From: MWEH01 sp964392385 | GTDB taxonomy: Bacteria > Bacillota > Clostridia > Christensenellales > DTU072 | DNA: 14,630 nucleotides | Assembly (NCBI GenBank): GCA_964392385.1 | Contig: CAYMPR010000028.1 | Location: forward strand, 1 to 14,630 | Reading direction: 5' to 3' | Part shown: in pieces, positions 6,910 through 14,630 of the stretch | How positions within the stretch are numbered: the first letter of the stretch is position 1 | Layout of the letters: every line of letters starts with the position of its first letter | Translations under genes and position numbers: made by a program | Notes under the pieces: model-generated | The model's input: only the letters and a program-made list of their open reading frames with translations | Databases searched by the model: none | Told to the model about the DNA's origin: nothing

Positions 6910-8130
6910 AGAAAAATCACAAATAAACAAGGTGAACTAAAACTATCTATCGGAAAGATTTTTACTATGGCCCATATCGTTGGCTTTTTTTCGATTGTTG
7001 CAAGGAATTGGGAAAACAAAAGGCGAAGAGAATTTCGTAGAAATGTACATTATAGCAAATATAGTAAAGAACAAATTTTAGCAATTAAAGCAGATTTTCA
7101 TATCTTAGCAACCTGCGAAGACCCATATATAGAAAACTTCTATCTAAAACACCCAGACTTTTCCTCACTTCATAAGCTATGGGTACTTAATTCAAGCAGT
7201 TATTGGAAAGAAAAACTAAATAGACGCCTCGCAAAACTTGAGGGTCAAAAATACATTAAAGACAAACCAAAGAAAAAGCATATTTACCCTACATCGCAAA
7301 AGCTAAGGCTACTAGATAAGTTCGACTACCGTCTTGTCGACTACTTTGGTAATAAATGCGAGGTCCGCTCCCTCGATTTCTTTTTAAAATGGGCTGCCTT
7401 AAGTGAAGACAAAACATGGGGAAAGTTTGCAAAGAAAACATTTAATTGGTTTACCAAATATTATGCAGGATTTTTAGTTCCTTCAAATAATTCTTTAGGA
7501 AGAGGCGTAGAGATTATGCCTTATGAGAGTATTATCGAGCTCGTAAAACGTGCAAAAGTCGGCCAAATTTGGCCATGTTCATGCAAATCCTTTAGAGCAA
7601 CTGAAGAAGGCATTCCAAGGGGCACTTGTATGCTTATTGCTGAAGTAGCCTCCCTTGATGACAGTATGCTGAAATATCCAGACACAGGATATATGGTAGC
7701 TGATGATGTACTAAAGAAGCTAAAAGAATTTGAAGATGTTGGCTTAGTTCATCAAATCATGTGCGTTTCCTCTCCTCAAGGAAGAAAAATGTATGTACTT
7801 TGCAATTGCGACAATAAAGCATGTGTCCCAATGTACATTAAGACCAGATATGATATCCCTATGGTTAAGGCCTCAGGTTTTGTTTGCGAGGTAAACGAAA
7901 TAGACAAATGTATTGGTTGCGCTAAGTGTGCAAAAAGATGCTTATTCCATGCAATTACCATGGATAATGGAAAAGCCATTCTAAATGATAATAAATGCCT
8001 TGGCTGTGGGTTATGCGTTACTACCTGCCCTGTGAGTATTAGAAAAATGAAACGCAGAATTACCGAACCAATTCATCAATATACCGAAGATCAGATTAAA
8101 AATCATCCTGATAGAGCAATTAAAAGCTAA
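6907..8130 (+). CDS. Fe-S protein with Cys-rich domain and two 4Fe-4S ferredoxin motifs, 407 aa
   Basis: This is a cytoplasmic iron-sulfur protein of unknown partner. Residues 1 to ~200 are unrecognised and basic, without membrane segments. Then comes the region known from many anaerobe ferredoxin-like proteins: a PYE helix, Cys224-x-Cys226, Cys241, the GLVHQ segment, and Cys299-x-Cys301 with Cys306, which together probably bind metal or a cluster. The C-terminus has two classical motifs, Cys335/338/341/345 and Cys364/367/370/374 followed by Pro375, each typical of a [4Fe-4S] ligand set. Numbering uses the GTG at 6907, chosen for its ribosome binding site and for lying just after the promoter. 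The GH94-like gene follows after 64 bases with no terminator, so co-transcription is likely. Electron transfer is inferred; the reaction is unknown. Confidence 0.8.
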   Translation: MRKITNKQGELKLSIGKIFTMAHIVGFFSIVARNWENKRRREFRRNVHYSKYSKEQILAIKADFHILATCEDPYIENFYLKHPDFSSLHKLWVLNSSSYWKEKLNRRLAKLEGQKYIKDKPKKKHIYPTSQKLRLLDKFDYRLVDYFGNKCEVRSLDFFLKWAALSEDKTWGKFAKKTFNWFTKYYAGFLVPSNNSLGRGVEIMPYESIIELVKRAKVGQIWPCSCKSFRATEEGIPRGTCMLIAEVASLDDSMLKYPDTGYMVADDVLKKLKEFEDVGLVHQIMCVSSPQGRKMYVLCNCDNKACVPMYIKTRYDIPMVKASGFVCEVNEIDKCIGCAKCAKRCLFHAITMDNGKAILNDNKCLGCGLCVTTCPVSIRKMKRRITEPIHQYTEDQIKNHPDRAIKS

Positions 8131-8194
8131 TTAGCGATAATGAAGCTAAATGATTTTATGAAGATAATTTTTTCAAAAACTTTAGGGGATAACT

Positions 8195-10858
8195 ATGGTT
8201 GAAAATAATGGTGGTGGAATTTTTGGTCGATGGGTAAATGGCTTATATGGTGTCAGGGCATATCAATATGAGCTAGATCAAACTGTCGATTTAAGAGCTC
8301 TAACTATGACTAATGAGGCGTGGAATGATAGGCGCAACCACATATTCCAAATAGGTAACGATAGGATTACTGCTACTTGTTCTAATTTTGGATATATACA
8401 AGTAAGACAAGATGAGAGATGCCCAAAATATTTAAATGACTATAACCCGTCTAAAAAGCAATATGGAGGAGGTTTCGGTTATTTAAAAACTACTAAAAAC
8501 CTTCTTTGCACCTTTTACATGGGTGGGGCTATGGAACGCGAGTATGGCACTGGTTACTTTAAAAAGAAAATTCAAAATAATGAATCGTGTGTCGAGGAAA
8601 CTATTTTTGCGCCCTACGGCGATGAACCTGCATTACTGAAGCGAGTTAAAATAACAAATCTTACTCCCTCCCCTTTAAACTGTGAGTGGTTTGATTATTT
8701 CTCTGCTTCTCTTTACCAATTTACCTTTACTCACTATGCTGCGGCGCAACTAACTTTTAATACAAAAAATGTCTCTGTTATGCGTAGAAGACTGGATAAG
8801 GATTTTACAAAGCACGCCGTTATCGATAATAGCGGGATACTTATTGAAAGAAAATATTTGCCATCTTTATCCCTATCTCGTCTTGGTCAGTTTGCAGCAG
8901 AATCAATTTTTTCAACTCTTGGTAAGCGCTTTTATAAAGCTAAAAACTTCCGTGGTTTTGATGATGCCCCACCAAATGTAACTTATTGTTGTTTAAATAA
9001 AGATAGCGAAGTCTTTTCTGATTCTAAGTCATTTTTCGGTAAAGGCGGAATAAAGTCACCAGACTATTTTTCTAATCCACTTAAAAAGTCAAAGATAGTT
9101 GATATGCAGATGCTTAAAAATACTTTGTCTCTTGCGCCAGGTGCAGAGGCAGAGCTTATATACATGTATGCCTATCAGCCCGAAGGATATAGTATAACTT
9201 CTTTAAAAGAGAAATATTTAAATGTTGATTTTGAATCAGAATTAGCTAGAACACTGAATCTTTGGAAAACAAATAGAGTATCCGTAAATATTGAGGGTTA
9301 TGAACAAATGGACTCCGAGCTTATGTGGCACAACGCATATTTACGCTCTGGAATGAGCTACTCAGATTACTTTGGTGCACACATTCTTTCTCAAGGGGGA
9401 CACTATCAATATCTTATGGGACTTCAAGGAGCACCAAGAGACCAATTGCAACACTCCCTGCCATTTATTTATACCGATCCTCAAATCGCGAGAGAGCACA
9501 TTTTATTTACATTACGCGAAATGAGCGATAGTGGGGAATTACCTTATGCCACTCACGGGTATGGAATGATGGTTGCAGCGGTTATGGTTCCATCCGATTT
9601 ACAGCTCATGTTACTTAGCTTTGTTGGTGAATATTTACTAGCAACAAGAGACTTTGCCTTTTTAGATTATACTTATACCTCAAAACTTGATGGCGAAAAA
9701 ACCACTAGAACAGTACTTGAAGGGGTGCTACTTGCATATAATTATGTGAAAAATAAAGTTGGGCTTGGATCTCACGGGCTAATTAAAATGAAGACTGGAG
9801 ATTGGAACGATCAAGCAGTTTATGGAAGAGTACCATTTTCTAAAATTAAACATGCGCAAAAATACGGCGAATCTATGCTTAATTCTGGAATCGGAGCCTA
9901 TGCATATAGAGTCTTTGGCGAAGCACTACTAGCATATAATAGAGAGAGGGAGGGAAATGAAGCACTTTTATTATCCCAAAAAATTACAGAATCCATTAAA
10001 CAACAATGGAATGGCAATTGGTTTAAAAGAGCATATTTAGGAGATAAAATTGGTTGGCTTGGCGATGAGTTATTATGGCTCGAGCCTCAACCCTGGGCTC
10101 TTATTGCCGGCGCAACAAATAAAGAACAAGCTAGTATTCTTGCGGAAAATATTAGAAAACTCCTAAATAATCCAAACGGTTCATCATTAATCAGTAAGGG
10201 TAATTCCTCGGAAGACAGTAAAGGGCTTGATGAAGGAACCCTCGAAAATGGTGGTATTTGGCCAGCTATAAACGGTTATCTTGTTTGGGGCCTTTCCAAA
10301 GTAAATGGTGAATATGCTTTTGATGAGTGGCTTAAAAACTCTAGACTAGCTCAAGCTACTGCCTATCCAGATGTTTGGTATGGGATTTGGAGTGGGCCCG
10401 ATGCAATAAATGCTTCATACGCAAAATATCCAGGCAGGACACAAAACAGCAAAAATCCTTACACAGGTAAACGCGAAAAATTCTTCAAGCTAACAGTTGG
10501 TGTCGATTGGGAAGACTTTCCAGTTCTCAATCTCCATGCTCATACTTGGCAACAATATACTATTTTTAAACTACTAGGCGTTGAATTTACAAAAGACAGC
10601 ATAATCCTAGATCCAGTTATTCCAAAAGAACACTACGAGATTTCATCCAAACTATTGTCCGTAAAACGAAATGGTAAAGAATTTGAAGTACAATACTGCC
10701 CAAGCCAGGCCGAAAACTTGAAATTGGTGTTTCGCAGTAAGTTTACTCCTACCTGTGTACTTATTGATGGTAAAGATTACCCCTTTACTCCATTAAATGA
10801 TAGTGTGTCCCTTATAATTCCTTATAGTGGTTGTAAAATATCAATTATTTTTAATTAG
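8195..10858 (+). CDS. GH94-like carbohydrate enzyme (clan GH-Q type), 887 aa
   Basis: This is a large cytoplasmic protein without a signal peptide. It is related to cellobiose/chitobiose phosphorylases, which split beta-linked disaccharides with phosphate. The N-terminal ~300 residues are the beta-sandwich (start GIFGRWVNGLYG). The (alpha/alpha)6 barrel has RDQLQHSLPF (415-424), matching the family's RDxxQD segment, and GDWND (535-539), which holds the expected general-acid Asp. The usual phosphate-site residues are not where expected: the family's NGGIFCH-type His is replaced in NGGIWPAIN (685-693), and the Thr-Gly pair is replaced by HAHTW (781-785). A distinctive DVWYGIWSGPD block lies at 726-736. 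It may be a hydrolase or act on another substrate. ATG at 8195 follows AGGGG by 6 bases. The family call is by eye. Confidence 0.75.
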   Translation: MVENNGGGIFGRWVNGLYGVRAYQYELDQTVDLRALTMTNEAWNDRRNHIFQIGNDRITATCSNFGYIQVRQDERCPKYLNDYNPSKKQYGGGFGYLKTTKNLLCTFYMGGAMEREYGTGYFKKKIQNNESCVEETIFAPYGDEPALLKRVKITNLTPSPLNCEWFDYFSASLYQFTFTHYAAAQLTFNTKNVSVMRRRLDKDFTKHAVIDNSGILIERKYLPSLSLSRLGQFAAESIFSTLGKRFYKAKNFRGFDDAPPNVTYCCLNKDSEVFSDSKSFFGKGGIKSPDYFSNPLKKSKIVDMQMLKNTLSLAPGAEAELIYMYAYQPEGYSITSLKEKYLNVDFESELARTLNLWKTNRVSVNIEGYEQMDSELMWHNAYLRSGMSYSDYFGAHILSQGGHYQYLMGLQGAPRDQLQHSLPFIYTDPQIAREHILFTLREMSDSGELPYATHGYGMMVAAVMVPSDLQLMLLSFVGEYLLATRDFAFLDYTYTSKLDGEKTTRTVLEGVLLAYNYVKNKVGLGSHGLIKMKTGDWNDQAVYGRVPFSKIKHAQKYGESMLNSGIGAYAYRVFGEALLAYNREREGNEALLLSQKITESIKQQWNGNWFKRAYLGDKIGWLGDELLWLEPQPWALIAGATNKEQASILAENIRKLLNNPNGSSLISKGNSSEDSKGLDEGTLENGGIWPAINGYLVWGLSKVNGEYAFDEWLKNSRLAQATAYPDVWYGIWSGPDAINASYAKYPGRTQNSKNPYTGKREKFFKLTVGVDWEDFPVLNLHAHTWQQYTIFKLLGVEFTKDSIILDPVIPKEHYEISSKLLSVKRNGKEFEVQYCPSQAENLKLVFRSKFTPTCVLIDGKDYPFTPLNDSVSLIIPYSGCKISIIFN

Positions 10859-10894
10859 TTGTCTAATTGACCTAATGTAACCATTAAATTTCAG

Positions 10895-11368
10895 TTAAAA
10901 TCTTGTATATATTTTTATCCCATCTTTCAAAATTTCAAGTGTAAGAGAAAGGTTGTTTTCTATCTGAGCAAAAGTAAGGATATCCACTTTCTTCTTTAAT
11001 ATCTCCCGAGTTTTTTCAACTAAACCAAAAAACTTTAAGCCTGTTTCTTTCGTTGAAATCAATAAGTCAATATCACTTACTTCGTTAGCTTTTCCTTTTG
11101 CATAGGAGCCAAACAAATAGCAAAAATCTATATCATAATTTGAGAAAACTTCTTTACAGCCACTTTTTATCATATCTATAGATAAAATGCCATGGGTTTC
11201 ATCGATAAACCCGAATTTTTCTAGTCTTGAAATAATATATTCATATTTCATTTTGGGCAATTTATCATCAAGGGCCTCGTATCTCTTATATGTACGGAGA
11301 GAAACGCCTATGTCTTCTGCACAAGTGGCTTGAGTTAATCCTTTTTTTATTCTTATTTCTTTAAGCAT
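10895..11368 (-). CDS. XRE-type HTH fused to a minimal nucleotidyltransferase (MNT), 157 aa
   Basis: Residues 1-51 form a Cro/C1-type helix-turn-helix (IRIKKGLTQ, then GVSLRTYKRYE as the recognition part). Residues ~62-157 are a minimal nucleotidyltransferase of the pol-beta superfamily with all core residues: GSYAKG from Gly87/Ser88, Asp99 and Asp101 in SDIDLLI, and Asp129 in KKVDILT. MNT proteins usually pair with a HEPN protein, where MNT acts as antitoxin and AMPylates the HEPN toxin. No HEPN gene lies on either side, so its target is unknown; self-regulation plus nucleotidylation of a distant partner is inference. ATG at 11368 has AAAGGGA upstream. A TATTAT at the expected -10 distance exists but its -35 is weak. 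It is isolated from the symporter gene by a terminator. Confidence 0.85.
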   Translation of the reverse strand: MLKEIRIKKGLTQATCAEDIGVSLRTYKRYEALDDKLPKMKYEYIISRLEKFGFIDETHGILSIDMIKSGCKEVFSNYDIDFCYLFGSYAKGKANEVSDIDLLISTKETGLKFFGLVEKTREILKKKVDILTFAQIENNLSLTLEILKDGIKIYTRF

Positions 11369-11417
11369 TTAAAAGTCCCTTTCTTCAATAATATCACTAA
11401 AAATATAAATAATCATT

Positions 11418-11438
11418 AAAAAAGTGCCATCTTGGCAC
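11418..11438 (-). terminator. Intrinsic terminator after the GPH symporter gene
   Basis: On the minus strand GTGCCA, loop AGA and TGGCAC form a 6-bp GC-containing stem followed by TTTTTT (plus arms 11424-11429 and 11433-11438). It lies 85 bases past the stop at 11523 and before the XRE-MNT gene, so the two genes are separate units. Confidence 0.75.
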
Positions 11439-11448
11439 CGTCATAAAA

Positions 11449-11466
11449 TATTTTGGTGTCAAAATA
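11449..11466. repeat. Inverted repeat TATTTTG-n4-CAAAATA
   Basis: A perfect 7-bp inverted repeat (11449-11455 and 11460-11466, spacer GTGT) lies between the symporter stop and its terminator. It has no U run of its own. It could be an extra 3' stem-loop of the symporter mRNA or a protein-binding site. It is upstream of the XRE-MNT gene by about 80 bases, which makes an autoregulatory operator possible but unproven. Confidence 0.4.
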
Positions 11467-11522
11467 GCACATTATAAACAAAACAAGGTGTAAAATTTGA
11501 AATATCCAATAATTGGTTAGTG

Positions 11523-13121
11523 TCACATTGTAGGGGTGTTTTCATCGGGAGTTTCTGAATTTGAGACGTACTCTTCAGAAGCTGACTCAGATACTTCTTC
11601 CCTCTCTTCTTTTTTATGCCTTCTTTCATTGAGTTCTAGAATGATTTTTCTGTGCAAATCGTCGTCTAATTCGTATTTCCAAGTGGGAATTACTGAAAGC
11701 AGACAGCCTATAGCTGGAGGTATAGAAACTATAAAGAAAAGTATCATCATATAATTGTCATATATTGGCATTTCCCTAGGAAGTAAATCATTTGGTCCAA
11801 TATTTGCAATGTATTCGTTTAGCCCTTCTATTGCAGCATCTGAAAAACCTACTGCGGCATATGCAATAGCGCCTAAAATAGTAGCTATCCCAGTTGTAAG
11901 CTTGGCAATAAATGTCTGACCAGCAAAAAAGATTCCATCAGGACGATTTCCACTCTTGTGCTCTTCATAATCTATACAGTCTGCTATCATATATGATTGT
12001 AGTACTGTAACAAGTCCACTAAAGAATCCATTAATCATAAATAGAAAAGTGAAAAATATTATTAATGGAATGCTAGTTGCGAGTTCACCACGAGGTGTTG
12101 CTAAATATGTTATAAATATTGCGGCAAATGGTAATGCGCTACTTAAGTTAGAGATATTATATATATTTTTCTTCTTAAATTTCTTTAGTAGGGCAGGTGC
12201 AATTCCCATTCCAGTAAAGTTGCCAATGAACATTCCTCCACCCAGTACAATCATGTATACCATCGACATACCTGGATCTTTAGTTGCAAAGTAATAGTTT
12301 ATTAGTGGCATTGCAGCAATAGCAATTAGCATTTTAGGGCTACCTAGAATACCAGATAACATGATTTGCATAAATGGTTTGTTGTTTTTCATTGTTATAA
12401 AGTTTTCTTTTAAGCTAGGCTTTTTCTCGCTAGAAACCACCCTTTCTTTAATTTTAAATCCACACAATTGATATAGTGCCGTTCCAATAACTGCAAACAA
12501 TGCTGCCGCAAGTAGAAAGCCCCAACGTTCGCCATTTGCAGCACTTATATTTAATGCGGCTGTAAGCATTCCTCCAAACTTTAACGATAATGGAATAATT
12601 GAAAGCATTACAACTCCGCCGCCAATGCCGCCTGCAATTCTAGCAAAAGAGAGTAATTTGTTTCTGTCGTGACTATCTTCAGTCATTAGTGCGGTAACAC
12701 CCCAAAGTGGAATATCGCCTATTGTATATGTCATTCCCCAAAGGATATACATAATAGAGCCCCAGGCAACGATTAATATATTTTTTCCAAGCGATTCGCC
12801 ATAAAAACCAAAGCTTATAAAACACAAAATAGTTATTATCAAAATTGGAATTGGTACATAAATTAAATATGGTCTACACTTTCCCCACTTGCTTCTAGTC
12901 TTATCTACAAAAGTACCCATAATGAAGTCATTAAGTGCGTCCCATACTCTTGCAACTGTCATTAAAACTCCAACGATTAAGGCTGGTATAAGAATTACAA
13001 ATTGGAAATAATAGGCAAGGGCAGCACCTATAATATTATAAATAATGTTTTGCCCTGCCATCGAAAGAAGATATACATTTCTCTCGCCTTTAGTGTAAGT
13101 TAATAGTTTTCTTTCTTCCAT
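11523..13121 (-). CDS. GPH-family sugar:cation symporter (MelB-like), 532 aa
   Basis: This is an inner-membrane transporter of the glycoside-pentoside-hexuronide:cation symporter family (MFS fold, about 12 helices), importing glycosides or oligosaccharides with H+ or Na+. The family signature is clear: WDALNDFIMG at 60-69 with Asp61 and Asp65, spaced like the cation-site Asp55/Asp59 of MelB, then DKTRSKWGKCRPY at 73-85. A second mark is DCIDYEEHKSG in the C-terminal half. After the last helix comes a charged Glu/Ser/Lys-rich tail (about 499-532), longer than in MelB and likely disordered. ATG at 13121 follows GGAGAT. Its promoter and a palindrome lie upstream. It is the only visible uptake route for products of the glycoside hydrolases nearby; the substrate is not identifiable. 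Confidence 0.9.
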   Translation of the reverse strand: MEERKLLTYTKGERNVYLLSMAGQNIIYNIIGAALAYYFQFVILIPALIVGVLMTVARVWDALNDFIMGTFVDKTRSKWGKCRPYLIYVPIPILIITILCFISFGFYGESLGKNILIVAWGSIMYILWGMTYTIGDIPLWGVTALMTEDSHDRNKLLSFARIAGGIGGGVVMLSIIPLSLKFGGMLTAALNISAANGERWGFLLAAALFAVIGTALYQLCGFKIKERVVSSEKKPSLKENFITMKNNKPFMQIMLSGILGSPKMLIAIAAMPLINYYFATKDPGMSMVYMIVLGGGMFIGNFTGMGIAPALLKKFKKKNIYNISNLSSALPFAAIFITYLATPRGELATSIPLIIFFTFLFMINGFFSGLVTVLQSYMIADCIDYEEHKSGNRPDGIFFAGQTFIAKLTTGIATILGAIAYAAVGFSDAAIEGLNEYIANIGPNDLLPREMPIYDNYMMILFFIVSIPPAIGCLLSVIPTWKYELDDDLHRKIILELNERRHKKEEREEVSESASEEYVSNSETPDENTPTM

Positions 13122-13216
13122 TTAACATCTCCAAAAAATTTATTTAAAAAATTTTTACAAAAATTAGCTTTTATACAACCATTCCACCTAAGATAATATT
13201 AAAAAAAGGCTTTCTT

Positions 13217-13235
13217 ATACTATTTAATATAGTAT
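13217..13235. promoter_or_regulatory. Candidate operator palindrome upstream of the symporter gene
   Basis: ATACTAT-TTAAT-ATAGTAT is a perfect 7-bp inverted repeat about 15-35 bases downstream of the inferred start point, a usual repressor position. A second pair, GATAATA (13192-13198) and TATTATC (13233-13239), overlaps one arm, so the leader RNA could form two exclusive folds. A run of seven T follows in the transcript (13201-13207), but 9 bases after the stem, so it is not a standard terminator. Confidence 0.35.
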
Positions 13236-13257
13236 TATCTGCCTATTTAACTTTGTA

Positions 13258-13287
13258 ATTATACCATAATACCATGCGTATCAACAA
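13258..13287 (-). promoter_or_regulatory. Sigma-A promoter of the symporter gene
   Basis: On the minus strand a perfect TATAAT (13258-13263) is preceded by TTGTTG at 18 bases (13282-13287) or TTGATA at 15 bases (13279-13284). Transcription would start near 13251, giving a leader of about 130 bases before the ATG at 13121 that contains the palindrome. Confidence 0.55.
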
Positions 13288-13376
13288 TATGGAAAAATTC
13301 ACCATTTATGGCTATAAAATAAATCAGTTTTAAGTGAAGATGTGATTTTTGCTTAAATATAAAGCTAAGATCAAAC

Positions 13377-13407
13377 AAAAAAAGGACTTGTCTTACAACA
13401 AGCCCTT
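13377..13407 (-). terminator. Terminator of the rRNA/tRNA operon
   Basis: On the minus strand AAGGGCTTGT, a 6-base loop and ACAAGTCCTT form a 10-bp stem with one G-U pair, followed by seven T (core arms 13384-13391 and 13398-13405). It begins directly after the CCA end of the tRNA and ends the operon. Confidence 0.9.
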
Positions 13408-13409
13408 CT

Positions 13410-13485
13410 TGGCTCCCCCAGTTGGACTCGAACCAACGACACTGCGGTTAACAGCCGCATGCTCTACCGGCTGAGCTATGGAGGA
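13410..13485 (-). tRNA. tRNA-Asn (anticodon GTT), CCA encoded
   Basis: The minus strand folds into a full cloverleaf. The acceptor stem is TCCTCCA with TGGGGGA (one T-G pair), the D-arm AGCTCAGCCGGTAGAGC, the anticodon stem TGCGG/CCGCA with loop CTGTTAA (anticodon GTT), and the T-arm has GTTCGAGTC. The discriminator base is G, followed by an encoded CCA. It is the last gene of the rRNA operon, 7 bases after 5S. Confidence 0.97.
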
Positions 13486-13492
13486 ACAAAAA

Positions 13493-13608
13493 TCCGGCGA
13501 CGTCCTACTCTCCCGGGCCGTTACCAGCCAAGTACCATCGGCGCTGAAAGGCTTAACTTCTGTGTTCGGGATGAGAACAGGTGGGACCCTTTCGCTAATA
13601 TCACCGGA
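13493..13608 (-). rRNA. 5S ribosomal RNA
   Basis: On the minus strand the molecule begins TCCGGTGA and ends TCGCCGGA; these ends pair as helix I (one T-G pair). Internal conserved parts include CCCACCTG, CATCCCGAACACAGAAGTTAA, split here as CATCCCGAAC then ACAGAAGTTAA, and GATGGTACTTGG. Its ~116-nt length is normal for Firmicutes. Ends are set by helix I and may shift by a base or two. Confidence 0.95.
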
Positions 13609-13712
13609 AATAGTTGAATGCTTCAAGCTATGTTAACCTAACACATTCACAACTGCATAATTGTCCACAAAGAGACTAAGTAGATTCTAAGTTCGTATTA
13701 GACTGCTCACAA

Positions 13713-13736
13713 CAAAACAATGTTTTCGTTGTTTTG
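13713..13736 (-). other. Hairpin just after the 23S 3' end
   Basis: In the transcript CAAAACAA and TTGTTTTG pair perfectly over 8 bp around an 8-base loop (plus arms 13713-13720 and 13729-13736), directly following the 23S 3' end in the 23S-5S spacer (13609-13736). It is AT-rich and has no U run, so a processing signal or simple spacer structure is more likely than a terminator. Nothing else is recognisable in the spacer. Confidence 0.4.

Positions 13737-14630
<894 letters not shown>

Noticed and set aside
10853..10868. Hairpin AATTAG/CTAATT at the end of the GH94-like gene as a terminator
   Set aside because: Only six AT-rich pairs and no T run on either strand. No convincing terminator is visible between this gene and the convergent XRE-MNT gene.
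13393..13626. Minus-strand open frame of 77 codons
   Set aside because: It runs through the 5S rRNA and tRNA-Asn genes; the frame is a by-product of structural RNA sequence.

Overview
The window looks like chromosomal DNA of a low-GC, Gram-positive-type anaerobe of the Firmicutes (probably Clostridia). The reasons are AT-rich intergenic DNA, strong AGGAG/GGAG ribosome binding sites, compact stem-plus-U-run terminators, a lipoprotein signal, a ferredoxin-rich protein, an ECF-type vitamin transporter subunit, and an rRNA operon ending 23S-5S-tRNA-Asn. Standard codon use fits throughout: every Trp codon I checked is TGG. No genus can be named from the sequence alone.

Left part (1-3753): five small housekeeping or stress genes, all on the minus strand and mostly in separate units with their own terminators. 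They are a GNAT acetyltransferase (172-888), a Prx6-class peroxiredoxin (1041-1712), a YqeY-like protein (1853-2266), an ECF transporter S component (2345-3016) and a RimJ-like acetyltransferase (3193-3753). The first 40 bases resemble a decayed right end of an IS200/IS605-type element whose body would lie outside the window.

Middle part (3993-13121): a carbohydrate-use island with mixed strands. It has a secreted GH76-type lipoprotein (+), a membrane-anchored GH28-type beta-helix protein (-), a soluble Fe-S protein followed 64 bases later by a large GH94-like enzyme (+), an orphan XRE-nucleotidyltransferase fusion (-) and a GPH-type sugar:cation symporter (-). A plausible but inferred reading is that the two extracytoplasmic proteins trim a glycan, the symporter imports the oligosaccharides, and the GH94-like enzyme processes them in the cytoplasm. 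The GH28-like and GH94-like proteins both keep the core acidic motifs of their families but lack other expected active-site residues. Their annotated activities should therefore not be assumed.

Right part (13377-14630): the 3' end of an rRNA operon on the minus strand. It holds the last ~0.9 kb of 23S, then 5S, then tRNA-Asn(GTT) with an encoded CCA, and a strong terminator. Nothing here is a clear-cut novel system. The best leads are the GH94-like enzyme with an altered phosphate site, its tandem pairing with the Fe-S protein, and the partnerless XRE-MNT protein.
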